Assembly: GCF_000204055.1 (NCBI RefSeq)
Contig: NW_006768804.1
Location: 412,612-476,611 of the forward strand
Source: Melampsora larici-populina 98AG31
Lineage: Eukaryota > Basidiomycota > Pucciniomycetes > Pucciniales > Melampsoraceae
Direction: 5' to 3'
Length of the DNA: 64,000 nucleotides
The notes below the pieces were generated by a model, which saw only the letters and a list, made by a program, of their open reading frames with translations, was not told where the DNA came from and searched no databases. Numbering within the stretch: position 1 is the stretch's first letter; the number at the start of each line of letters is the position of its first letter. Shown here in pieces: positions 33,480-44,700 of this stretch. A program made the translations under genes and the position numbers.

Positions 33480-35526
33480 AGGACCCTGGAAAGCCCCTAT
33501 ATACCCGCCTAATTGGGTATGTAGGAATTGGCCTTTTTGGGTAAAAATGGTCCTTATGTTCTGTGTAGGAATTCTAAAAATTTGAAAAAAAAAGTCACAC
33601 AGGAGCCTTATTTTGTATGTAGGAATATGTCAAAAAGTGTGGAAAAAAAAAATAGGTTTCTTACACATTAGGTAGGAAAGAGGGTTCTCAGGGCCACCAG
33701 GCTACCCACTTCAATACATAAGGTGAGTAGCAATGATCATCGAGTCACAATGAACCCCGATGTTATTGTGTATAGATACCAATCATGATAGTATTGAGTT
33801 CGAAGCTCAGGTAAGACAATTTTTTGCACATTTTTATGTAAAAGGGTGTGGAAAAATGTCATATTATGACAGTTGATGGTCATTGAAATCGAGATGTCTG
33901 ACAGTCTGGCATGGGTCAGCAAGAAGGTTGTTTCAACCAGTTTCAACCGAGTCCAAACATTTGAAATGGCCTGAAAGTTGCTGAAACAGCTTGATTCTGC
34001 TCGATCACAACATTTTTTTTGTTTGATCTTGATAGTTTTCGTTGATATTAGACACAATTACTATATCTCGCGTAGCAAAAGGAAAAGGTAATGAACGAAA
34101 GAAAAAAAACAACCACCAGGATCCTGTGGCTTCTGATCACGCCAATGCAAATGGAGCCACCAAATTGGACCCTCGGACATGTAGTAAATTGGTAGCCATC
34201 ATGCTGAAAAACTCTGAGCAGATGGACAAGGCTCTGGATCGCTTACATCGATGGAACATTCATGTAAAGCTTGACCTCAATTGGATTGCAAAAAATACAT
34301 CAACAACTCTCGACATCGCAACACAAACACTTTATACAAGTGGCAATGTATCAGAAGACAATCCACTTGAAGTAAACAAGTTTGTTGTGGTTATAAAAAA
34401 CAATGTATGTCATCCCCTGTTTCAAATATGAAGCTGCCGACTCTGATCATTTAATGTACTCTTGATTCGTTTTAGATGCTTTTTTTGGGTAAGATCTGTG
34501 CTCTCTACATTTACCAGAATGGTAAGCACGAGTGGATCACCAAATCGTCCACTCGATCTAAGCTCTCATATGCATCTACCCAGCTTTACATGTATAAAGG
34601 GAATCCTGGAGCGTGTAGTTTTGAAGAAAACTTTCCAAATCGCCTCATATTCTCGCATCTTGATATAGCAGATATTCACTATGTGTTTCCCCCCACCTCA
34701 TCAATGAATATTACTGAACCCAAGGCTAACACCATATGGATTCCTCAAGCTTATCGTGCTATGTTAAAGGCTATGAGCCAGAAACAGTACATCAAGGCAA
34801 TTCTCGAACAACTTGCTGTTGAACACGCTAAAGCTAGAAAAAAATAAGCTATACTTGAATTGTAATATCTAACTTGGTTTTTATTTCTCTCCACCTTATC
34901 TAGAGATTTGATTTTGTGTTATTTCTTCAAGTTGTTTCGCTTCATCTCTCCCAAATTCAAAAAAATACCAGTCTCTTTAGTCCCTTTTCTGAAACGTTTG
35001 ACTGCTCTTTTTCTACTTCTTGATATTGAATTCTCAGACCCTGATCTCCCTCATGTGTAGAGATTCACTTTGATGTTTTTACCTGTTACAGCAGTGGACC
35101 GACTGCAGTGGCTGGCCAGGAACTGGAAACACAGTCCCTCCAGTGGCTGGCCAGGAATTGAATTACTCGTTTTTTTTAAAACTCAACTACATAACACTAC
35201 ATAGCTATACTACTCACTAGTCTATTTCTCTCTCAACAACTTCAACTCTTGTGATTCTTCTACCAAATTCCCAAAAAAATATACAAGTTTTTCCGGAAAA
35301 AAAATCAAGATGTCTAATTGCTCTGAAACGCCCAAAAACACAGATTTTGAGGGTCCTTATGCAGATGGAAGGAATATTGGGACCTTTCTCCGAAAAAAAA
35401 AATGGTCCTTTGTCAACAGGTAGGAATCCGAGTTTTTTTTGTGAAAACCGGCGAAATTTGTGTAGGTAGGAGGGGAAAATTTCGGGATTTCCATTAGGAG
35501 GGTATATCGGGGCTTTCCAGGGTCCT
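33480..35526. mobile_element. Nested DNA transposon, 8 bp duplication, 36 bp inverted ends
   Basis: CTCGTGAC flanks the element exactly (33472-33479 and 35527-35534). The ends are inverted repeats of about 36 bp starting aggaccctggaaagcccc with a few mismatches. Left subterminal sequence repeats tgtaggaat at least three times (about 33520, 33563 and 33618). The 8 bp duplication fits hAT or related superfamilies, but no transposase motif is present. It carries one plus-strand spliced gene of unknown type. It differs from the 1,288 bp element at 28278 in its ends, so it is a separate family. Confidence 0.9.
34052..34847 (+). CDS. Unrecognised two-exon gene inside the nested element
   Basis: Exon 34052-34404 (preceded by a good acceptor, gttgatattag) and exon 34476-34847 are joined through gtatgtc...cgttttag and read on in frame to a TAA. 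The joined part is about 240 residues: a basic start (KGKGNERKKKNNHQD), a helical segment (DPRTCSKLVAIMLKNSEQMD, ALDRLHRWNIHVKLDLNWI), a beta-rich middle (KICALYIYQNGKHEWIT) and a basic C-terminus (EHAKARKK). An upstream first exon with the ATG must exist but I could not fix it. No family is recognised; no DDE, RNase H or zinc-finger motif is visible. It may be a passenger or the remnant of a transposase's partner gene. Confidence 0.5.
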
Positions 35527-36440
35527 CTCGTGACAGTACTACACTTCAAAAGCGATGGAGCCACATTTCCACACAAGTCACCAAGTTTGTGAATCACCAT
35601 TCAGTTGCAGTACGCAATTTACGCAGTGGAAAACTTGTAGGTGCCGGTGATGCAGTAAGTTTCTCCTCATTTGAAGATCCCATGTGAACAGATACAAACT
35701 TTATCTGATTTCAATTGAACTCCTTTTGCGTCCATATGTAGATAATGGATGCAAAGGAAACGTTCTTGGCCAAAACCGGAGAGAATTTTACCCTTGAACA
35801 CTGCTGGGTGATTCTCCGAGACACAAAGAAGTTTCAAGACACATCCGAAAATACACTTGCACCGTTCCCATCTAGTCCAACATCATCCAAAAATTCGAAC
35901 ACCATGTCTGCAACACCTTCGAACACCTCACAAGTTCCCAAACGACCTTCAGGCACCAAAACTGCTAAAAAAGAAGCAGCGTCATCAAAAACTCAGGAAG
36001 AATTAGATAGAGCAGTTCTCCAAGCTTCGGAAAAGCTTGCAAATGCAGTGGCGGAGAAAGGTATCGCGATTCGTGATTTATCTGAATCTCGGATCATGAT
36101 GGAAGATCCAGAGAAGATGAGTGGACATCGTCGCGAATGGTATCGAATGAAACAAGAAGAGATTATGGGAAGATATAAAAAGGTCAAAACCAATCATCAA
36201 ACAAAATCCGAGTAAGTAATTCCTCTCATGATCTTCTCTCTCTGCTGCTAAACATGTTCATTTGATTCTTCTGATCAAGAACCAGTCAGACCGATGGTGA
36301 TTTACAAACGGATCTTGATTTACAAACCAAAAGCGAGTCCCAAACAAAGTGAGGTTTTCCATTGCTTTTATTGTACAGTACCATGCTGATGGTTTATGCT
36401 TTCAATTAGCCAAACTGATGGCCATTGGGACAAAGAGTGA

Positions 36441-36975
36441 GAGTAAAGAACTCTTTCCAACCTCAGTTCACTATGTTTAAATCTTACAAAACGTTTTGAT
36501 CAAATTACATCATGCTTGGTAGATGATCAATATTACATCCAATTATCCAATGTTGTAAAAGTGCTTGTGTTATCCACATTTCTTGAATTGATTTTCCTTT
36601 TTATTTTGAAATCTAAGATGTTGTCAATCCGTGTGCTATGCAAAAGTCATGAAATCATACCATTTCAATGCTTTTCAATTTTATTTTTCAACATGATAGT
36701 ATTAAAAAAATCAATCGATTTGGAGAATCCCAAAACGATGACATCTTTCTCAATGGCCAGTGCTGATTCTTTTCAAAAAGAATTGAAGGGACTCTAAAAT
36801 ATGATTAACCTATCGATTTCGCTTACTTGGTATTAATAGAAAACCAAAACAAAACCATTCTTTAAAATACATAGATTACAATCAAAAAAAAAAGAAACAA
36901 GTAGGTAATCACGAGTTCACATGTTTCCAAACAAGTAGCCTAGACAATCAATGAGTAAGTTTAAAAAGAGACTAG
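36441..36975. other. Interior of the PIF element between its two genes
   Basis: The 3' ends of the two convergent PIF genes meet here. AT-rich, no further frame of note, no additional repeat. Confidence 0.4.
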
Positions 36976-38395
36976 TTAATCTGCTCCACATTGGGGAGCA
37001 TTCTTTTCTGCTGCTCCTTTCGCATTCCAGAGGTGTTGCACCAAGTCGGCTTTGAGCTGATGATGAGCTTTCTTATCGCGCATGTTCTTAAACTTTGCTA
37101 AATACCCAGCGCGATTGTTTGTCCAAGCTGTACTGCTTTCAGGCGGACGGACTACAAAGAGATGTTCTTGAGTTAGGTAAGGGTCGGGTTCTTGAGTGTT
37201 TCTATTATCTTCAATATTCATGTTATGTAATATAATACAACACAACACAATCGCCTCGAGATCAGAGTCCGACCACAGCCGCCCACCATTACGCAAAATA
37301 TGCCATTTGCCCTGTAACACTCCGAATGCTCGTTTGATGTCTTTACGTAGAGCTTCTTGGACTTTTGCAAAATGCTGTTCATGACAAGTGGAAAGAGTAA
37401 AAAATGATTAATACTTGATGACTAGAGGATGAAAAAAACAACCAAAGACTTACCCGCTTCATGGGAGTGTCAGGAGATGATATAGTCTGGATGAGAGTGG
37501 TATATTCCGGGTAGATTCCATCGGACAAGTAACACCCAGTGCTGTACTCGGTATCATTAACAGTGAATTTGACCGCGGGTTGTTTTCCATTGAGGTGATC
37601 TAGAAAGAGAGGTGATCAAGCAAGTACGCTGAGATCTTCGAGAGTACCCGGTAATCCAAAGTAGGCATGCCAAATCCATAAGTCATGCGATGCCACCGCC
37701 TCGAGCACCAAGGTTGGAGCCTTCTCCTTTCCACAATATTGACCGTGCCATGCTGTTGGGCAGTTTTTCCATTCCCAATGCATACAATCCAAACTACCTA
37801 ACATACCCGGCATACCTTGTTCCTCTGCTACAGCCAGAAGTTGCTTGAGGTCGTTTTTGGTGGGTTTTCGGAGATATTCAGGGCCAAATACTTCTACAAT
37901 AGTGTGACAGAAATGTTTGAGGCATTCGATTGCTGTAGATTCACCCATCTGCAGGTAGTCGTCGAACAGATCAGGCGTTGTTCCATAAGCGAGCTGACGT
38001 ATCGCGGCCGTGCACTTGTGTCGTGAAGAAAATCCCAAATTGCCCACAGCATCCTGCTTCTGCTCAACGTAGCGATTCGAAGTTTCTAAAGTATCACATA
38101 TGCGAAAGAAGAGAGGGCGGCTCATGCGAAAACGACGTCGAAAGCGATGAAGTGGGTATTGGGGAGAGTCAGCAAAGTAGTGCTTATGAAGCTTTGCGTG
38201 ACCTTCAGCTCGATCTCGAATAATTCTCAAACGTGAACCTTGAAGACGACAGCAAGGTTGTCTATATCTATCATGAAGTCTATGTTGAAGGATAGCCCGG
38301 TTTTGTATCATTAAATTCTGGATGGCTGCGTCCTCATCCTCGTCGTCTTCCAGGAGGATATCCATGAATTCGTCTTGATCAGATTGAACAGGCAT
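36976..38395 (-). pseudogene. PIF/Harbinger DDE transposase, two inactivating changes
   Basis: Start at ATG 38395 (MPVQSDQDEF), first exon to 37454, intron, second exon 37374-36976. Family landmarks: FRRRFRMSRPLFFRI near the N-terminus, LGSLDCMHWEWKNCPTAWHG with the first Asp, LEDLSVLA followed in frame by TGA (37618-37616) and SPLFLDHLNGKQP, the YLSDGIYPEY segment and IKRAFGVLQGKWHIL. The last motif normally reads ERAFG with the catalytic Glu; here the codon is Lys (37335-37333). Thus the gene has a premature stop where relatives have Arg (VLxRSPLF) and lacks the third catalytic acid. Both changes fit C-to-T or complementary G-to-A mutation at TCG. Confidence 0.9.
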
Positions 38396-38653
38396 TTGAG
38401 AAAGAAAGATTGATGACAAGATAAGAAAAGGATGAGTTCGACAGTGTCTGGAACAATAGTTTGTTTCCAAAACTGCAGTGCTTTGCACTCACTCATAGCA
38501 TACGAGAAAATGATGCTAAATAATGCTACTAACCGTACTGTACGGCATTAGGGCTGTGCACAGGGTTTTTTTGATACCCCAAACAGTACCATAGCCAATC
38601 CGTGCGACCCTCCGTACGTCACGGTTTATGGCGTGCGGCTGGGGATGCTCTTA

Positions 38654-39698
38654 GTATCTTATTTCAGGTTTTCATTTGATTTGACTAGACTAATCAATTC
38701 TTAATTCTTTTATTCTTAGTAGCTCTATCAGAATCATTCAAGGTACTTTTCACCGGGGGAGTATCTATTGGCAGACTCGGCGTACACCATATTGAGCATT
38801 ATTATCCCAACTGACAAGCGAGTTAGGGGCCATAATCTTGGAGCTCATGAAGATGTGTTCAACAACACAATCAGTGCCTTACAAGTGATAATAGGACACT
38901 GTAAAAGTATTGGAAAAGGACAATTTCAATCCCTCAAAGAAACCTGGATCATCATCAGTCACACAGCTCTTGCAATTCAGTCTAATCAGTAGATCCGAGT
39001 GTGTTTGATACTTGAATGTGTGAGAAGTCTGTGAGAAATAGAAATACGAGAAACAGGAAATCTGAACATAAACCAGAGAAATCAGCGATGTTGAAAGGCT
39101 TTCAAAAATAATGCGAAAAAGCGATTTAATAATCCAAGGAAACAAAAGTTAAAAAAGTGATCCAGTGATCCAGTGATCCGAGAAAAGTTCAAAGAAACGT
39201 AAAAAATCAATCAAAAAAAGGGATCGGAATAAAAATGTAATGAATAAGGTTGAAGTCAAAACTGGCGGTTGCTCTAAAGATCTCAAATCAGAGAATCTTT
39301 ACTTGGAGAAAACTCAGAGCGGAGTTCTTTGAAAGGATTGTCTCAAATCGGAAAAGAAATGAAAGGAAACACGACAATCATTGTTTTCTGCAACGGCAAT
39401 ATAGAAAAGAGAGAGTAAGGATAATAATTATTCCGATGAAAAAGAAGAGCAGGATGTACATGCTGATTTTTCGGGTAAACTGCTCTTCAAAACATTCGTG
39501 TAATGTACAGTTCATGTCAGGTTGCCAATGATGAGATTCCCCCCACTTTCACTTCCTGATGCTTCGTTGTAAACGAGTACATAAGCGCTGGTCTACGGCG
39601 CTGCTCAGAGGTCTCCTCACAGTACGAGTCAAAGTTCCAGCGTATCACGAATCTTCTTCTCATCTAAAAAAACCACAACTTCTCTTGAACACTTCGTC
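38654..39698. other. Intergenic stretch upstream of the secreted protein gene
   Basis: No gene supported. A triple agtgatcc(a/g) repeat occurs near 39160-39182. About 39550-39600 (tgatgcttcgttgtaaac...) resembles 40950-40975 upstream of the paralogous pseudogene, so a promoter segment was duplicated together with the gene. Confidence 0.35.
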
Positions 39699-40446
39699 AT
39701 GTTAGCTTACCAACCTCCTCAAAGGCTTGTTTTCATCTTCATTGCTATCTGCATCACACAATTTGCTCTCATCCAAGCGGATGAAATTAAATGTATCAAG
39801 GGATTCACCAGGGATAAAGATAACTCAGGCAAGTACAATTTTTTCAAACTTTTCATGTCTTAAAAAGATCTGATTCCTTTTTTACAGACTGCAGAGACTC
39901 GAAGGCTGTGGTATGGACCTGCCCAACAAACCAGTGCGGAAGAGATCGTAAATATCAATCTCCTTGAATGAATATTTATCTTTTTGACGTTGATTTCCTC
40001 TAACGCTGCTTTGAGCTTGCTCTGTATCAACATGATATCTCTAGATCATCTCTGGGTACCAATGAAAGGCTGTTTCATGGACGGCGTTCCAGGCACGAGC
40101 TCCCAAGAATGTACGGGCTACAATTATGGACGTGAAGGCAGATATCGTAGGTTATCATATTCTCTTTTGCTATGGAGTTCTAATTGACAAATTATACGTA
40201 TTGTTCTTAACCTTCTTTTTTCATTTTGTAGAATGTTGGACATCGGGGGTCGACAAATCTTACTTTTGCCCTTATACAACCTCCAATGTACCCTTCATCA
40301 GTAAGTCATCTTTCATTTTTATCATGTTCAAATCAATTGACCATCATGCATCACGTGTACAATCATTCTTGTCAATAGCATGCTCAGGTTGCAGCATACA
40401 GCCTCCACAGGGAAACGTGCCGTCGGGAAACGCGGATAGCTCTTAG
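39699..40446 (+). CDS. Small cysteine-rich secreted protein, candidate effector
   Basis: Five exons (39699-39828, 39888-39947, 40045-40146, 40232-40300, 40379-40446) in consistent phase give 142 residues. Residues 1-28 form a signal peptide (LVFIFIAICITQFALIQA, then DE). The mature part of about 114 residues has ten cysteines (KC, DC, WTC, QC, GC, EC, QC, FC, TC-SGC), an even number suited to disulfides, and no known domain. A WTC triad near the N-terminus resembles the Y/F/WxC motif noted in rust and mildew effector candidates. Intron 1 starts with GC (tcag/gcaagt), a GC-AG intron. A decayed paralogue lies 650 bases downstream. Secretion is well supported; an effector role is inference. Confidence 0.75.
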
Positions 40447-41091
40447 GGATCCATTGGAACCTCATCTTCGAGGTCTTTGATGCCCAAAAGAAACCGAATC
40501 TTGTCGAGTTTTCGGTTCATCTCCACCAACTTCTTTGGTTCAAATGAGTCATCTTTCTGTCTTCTAGGCTACCATGTAAACTTGTAAATATTTTCTTTCT
40601 CATAAAACTGTGAAAAGAAACCTCATCGGACATGAATTTTGAAAAGTCAAGCATGACGCAGCTGGGAAACTCTGTGTACAATAAGAAATTACACCTTCTT
40701 GATGCTTGAACGCCACTTTGAAGTAAGCAATATAAAAGGATATTTTCATAGAAGGTGAAGCCAAGAAAATACAAAATAAAAAATCAGAGAGGATTCAACA
40801 TTTGGAATTACTGGAACTATGGAAAACTTCACTAAAACTTTATGTCTTGAAGTTGAACCTTTTGTTCATGTTTAGCTCATAGTAAGTGCTTGTCAGATCG
40901 AGTACAAGTGCAGGTGTTGTAAAGGATAAGACTCTGCCCAATTACTAATGCTTCGGTGACAATGTGTAAGCCCTCGTCGCCTTATTTATGGCTCTACTCA
41001 TACCGGAATCACGCATATATATCTTAGCAGATTGTGTCAGTGACTCAAACAACGAATCCTTCCAATCCAACTTTCATTCGCATATTTCCCC
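40447..41091. other. Intergenic between paralogues
   Basis: Downstream of the secreted protein gene and upstream of its dead copy. No other gene. The right part (from about 40950) partly resembles the upstream region of the live copy, marking the duplicated segment. Confidence 0.35.
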
Positions 41092-41353
41092 GTGTTATCC
41101 TGCCAATTTACTATAAATATCGTGGTCATATTTCTTTCTCTATTTATCGCACAACTCACTTTCATCCGAGCGGATACTATTGAATGTATAGACGGTTTTG
41201 CTTGGGATAAAGGAAGAGTACATAGAGGTAAGTAGATTCATCAAACCTTTCTTTTCATAGTTCTCTCATTCATCATTTTTGAAATTTCAACAGTGTGCAA
41301 AGATACGAAGAACAAAGGATAGGAATGCTCAATGGTCAAGTGCGGAAGAGATG
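41092..41353 (+). pseudogene. Dead paralogue of the cysteine-rich secreted protein
   Basis: Exons 1 and 2 of 39699-40446 are recognisable: the signal-peptide core (VIFLSLFIAQLTFIRAD), then TIECIDGFAWDKG where the live copy has EIKCIKGFTRDKD, an intron, and VCKDTKNKG-stop-ECSMVKCGRD where the live copy has VVWTCPTNQCGRD. The start codon is GTG (41092) instead of ATG, a TAG replaces the Trp codon, and exons 3-5 are missing. Intron 1 has a canonical GT donor here, where the live copy has GC. Confidence 0.8.
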
Positions 41354-41745
41354 GTAAGTTGAGATCTTCTGACTCTGTGATTGTTTTTATAAAACTACAA
41401 GATCATCGTTTTGAATAAAAGATATAGGGTTTCGGAAGTCAAAGATATAAGCTTCTGTGTAATTCGATTGATGGTAGCCACAGTTATCGACAGAGTAACT
41501 TGATCGACCAACGATTTGTTACAGGAGAGAATGTTGAGGTGATTCTGAAATTTGGATGGATGTGAATCTAGATATGATGGGTTTGTAGAAAGTAAGATAT
41601 GGGTTTAGAGCATACTTTCACCTGTTCCTCTGGGCTTTGATTTTTGATTTTTGACTTTGAAGTTCTGTTTCAACTTTCAATTCGACCAACTGTCTGCCTA
41701 AAACCTATCATCTCAAGTTGTCGACTCAAATCAACGAACCAAACG

Positions 41746-44700
41746 ATGTCTTATCACAATACCATCTTCAACAACAATCGAAACGAAACCTCATTAAGAC
41801 CACGCAGAACAGTCTTTCCACCTTCTTCACTTCATGCTAACATCTCACCTGAAAACGGGATCGAATTCAATCCAAACTCTTCATCTAATCCAGATGAAGA
41901 AATGAAAATCACCATGTTAGGTGCAGGTCAAGAAGTAGGAAGAAGTTGTTGTGTTATCGAATATAAATCGGTCACTGTGGTTTGTGATACGGGTGTTCAT
42001 CCTGCTTATACTGGAATGGCTGCTTTACCTTTTATTGATGAAGTATGTTTGAAATCTTTTCTTGAACTGATTTCATGGGTTCTTCCTTACTTACACTGTT
42101 TTTTTTTTAATTTGTTTTCTTAGATTGATTGGAGTACTGTTGATGCAATTCTGATCACACAGTAAGCTTTCGATTCTTGACTTTCTTCGAGACTCAGTGG
42201 ATTAAATTTTTCGATTTCATATAGTTTTCATCTCGATCATGCTGCTTCATTAACATATATCATGGAAAACGTCAGTTTTGAGAATTCATCTTATTCCCTT
42301 CGATTTTACAAAAAGTCCAATACACTAATCAAACCAATTCATTCTATTCATCTTTCATCAAACGCGTCAAAACCAAACGATTTGGGCTTGGTTTCTTTGG
42401 GTTTCTTTGGGGGGGGAATTCGTTCATTCATGATTCATTGTTTTTTGTGGGGGGGGCGGGAAATACTTTTTCCATGATATTTTCTCCAACTCGTATTCTC
42501 CCTCTTGAACCACACTTTAACATGTGTTTCTTCTTTTTTCAAATCCTTCTTATCATGCAATGCATAATCTGATTTGATAAACATTCAAAACCCAAAACCA
42601 AAACCCCCCCCCGCGGCTTTTTTGGTTCATTCTTTAAACCAAACCAAAACCTCACGATTCAACATTACTCAAAAACCTCGACGCGTCTATTTCAATTCCC
42701 AACTTGCCTAATTCTTTAAAATTTCAACTTACGAATCAATCAATCATCATCATCGGTACAAAAACTATTACGATTGTATTCTTCTTTCCCTTGATTTGAT
42801 TTCGGTAACATATTTCAAAATTGTCGATTGACAGACTAATTTCAAAGAAGGTAATGGAAAGGTTAGTCACTCTTCTTTCTTGATGATTATCTCCTATACG
42901 TTTGAATTGAAGAAAGAATCTAACAATCATCCACTATACATATAATCTATATACTTTCAAATCATTCATATAGGTCTTTATGACACATCCGACTAAAGCA
43001 GTTTACCGATTCTTAATGCAAGATTTTGTAAGGATGAGGTATGTCTCAAAATCTTCTGGTCTAAAATGACCAATGAGCTTAAATTGTCTGATGATTCAAA
43101 TTTCTTGATACGTTTCGAAACAGTACGATTGGAACAGATGGTGAATTATTCAATGAAGAACAAATGACACTATCCTACGAAGTGGGCAAACTATCTCCAA
43201 GTCTTCATACCCAACCCATCACTAACGAATCCCAAACCTATTCTCTTACCCATAACTCAGTCCATCAATGCCATAGATTATCATCAAGAGATTTCCCTAG
43301 GATCGCTTCGATTCACATCATATCCAGCCGGTCATGTCTTAGGTGCAGCTATGTTTTTGATCGAGATAGCAGGCATCAGAGTGCTTTATACGGGTGATTA
43401 TTCTACGGAAGAAGATCGACATTTGATACCTGCTAAAGTCCCGAATTGGAATGAAAAACCTGATGTGATGATTTGTGAATCGACTTATGGTGTTCAATCT
43501 CTTGAACCTAGACCTGAAAAAGAAGAAAGGTTTACTGGTTTGTTATTTCTGATTTTTTCGCTTTACTTTTTCTTTGATTCGAATTCAAAAGAGATATATA
43601 TATTGAACTAATCAAGTTTTGTATATCTTTCTGTTATTTGGATTCAAACTTAATTTTTAATAGCATTAGTCCAAATGATCTTAAAAAGAGGTGGTAGAGT
43701 CCTAATGCCAGTCTTTGCCTTAGGAAGAGCTCAAGAATTATTATTAATCTTAGATGAATATTGGTCAAACCATCCTGAATTAAATTCGATTCCGATTTAT
43801 TATATTTCGAATCTAGCAGCTAAATGTATGAAAGTTTATCAAACGTTTATTCATGGGATGAATGAAGAGATCAAATCTAAATTTAATAAAGGGATCAATC
43901 CTTGGACGTTTTTTAGAGAAGGTAAAGGTTTGTTTAAGAAAGGATATGTTACGAATTTGAAAACTTTAGATAAGTTTGATGATCGTGGACCTTGTGTGAG
44001 TCATCATTTCAAATGCGGTTTCCATGGAGTATAAGTTTATTGTAAATGAAACATGATCTGATCATTACTTTTTGTTGGATAGGTTGTGATGGCTAGTCCT
44101 GGGTTTATGACCAATGGAGCTAGTCGTGAACTATTAGAAAGATGGGCACCTGATCGAAGAAATGGTCTATTAGTCACTGGTTATTCCATTGAAGGTACAA
44201 TGGCCAGAGTAAGATCTCTTCCACTCTTGGATCATCATCTTCTCTGATGATCATTAATCTGATATTTTGATGTTTTGGTTTCCATAGGAAATGTTAAAAG
44301 AACCACAAGAGATCACAGGGATCAAAGGAAACAAGATTCCTAGAAGAATCGAAGTGATTTATATTTCATTTTCTGCACATGTAGATTATACACAAAACGC
44401 AGCATTTATTGATCAAGTGATGCCAACTCATTTAGTAAGTCAAGATTCGATCATCACTCTTTGTTTTTTCATCTTCATCTTCATCTTCATTAATGTAATG
44501 TTTTTTTGTTTGCTTTTTGGGATAGGTTTTGGTTCATGGAGAATTTAATAATATGACTAGACTTAGAAACGCTTTGAAAGATAAATACCTTTTAGCTAAA
44601 AACGAAATGCAGATTTATACACCTAGGAATGTAGAAACTTTGAGAATCAAATTCAAAGCATCTAGAATAGCAAGAGTAAGATTTCATTCCATTCTTGAAA

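Larger units (their letters stand above)
33156..36440 (+). pseudogene. PIF ORF1, Myb/trihelix DNA-binding protein, split and mutated
   Basis: ATG 33156 starts a protein with a basic patch (KKRKSQPEEKSTKKRGK) and the trihelix-like FTHSEDEQLCHLYISIS, then a TGA at 33409-33411 and LWQRIEEHYKNNKVPQPSDL in the same frame. At PRD the reading frame is cut by the nested element (33480-35526) and resumes exactly after the second CTCGTGAC copy at 35535 (STTLQKRWSHISTQVTKFVN). An intron (35655-35741) and an exon to 36212 follow, with the NAM-associated-type C-terminal part (DRAVLQASEKLANAVAEKG; MSGHRREWYRMKQEEIMGRY). Two small Gln/Thr-rich exons may finish it near 36440. In PIF elements this protein binds the ends and cooperates with the transposase. 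Confidence 0.85.
32848..38650. mobile_element. Full-length PIF/Harbinger DNA transposon
   Basis: Inverted ends of about 40 bp begin gagcatccccagctgcacgc at 32848 and, in reverse complement, gagcatccccagccgcacgc at 38650. TTA lies on both sides (32845-32847 and 38651-38653), the superfamily's TWA target. It carries the two expected convergent genes: the Myb/trihelix-type ORF1 (plus) and the DDE transposase (minus). Its length of 5,803 bp includes a nested 2,047 bp element and one 8 bp duplication; without them it would be about 3.75 kb, normal for the superfamily. Both genes are mutated, so this copy is defective. Confidence 0.92.

Noticed and set aside
34052..34847. Calling the nested element's gene a hAT transposase because of the 8 bp duplication
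   Set aside because: No DDE, BED finger or dimerisation-domain motif is visible; the duplication length alone is not enough.
33480..35526. Treating the nested element as an intron of PIF ORF1
   Set aside because: The duplication CTCGTGAC and inverted ends show an insertion, and no splice consensus lies at the junctions.
43164..43397. Long open frame in YSH1 with no intron at 43182-43260
   Set aside because: Reading through loses the conserved DYHQEIS and [11 protein letters not shown] frame; splicing gtgggc...ctcag restores it.
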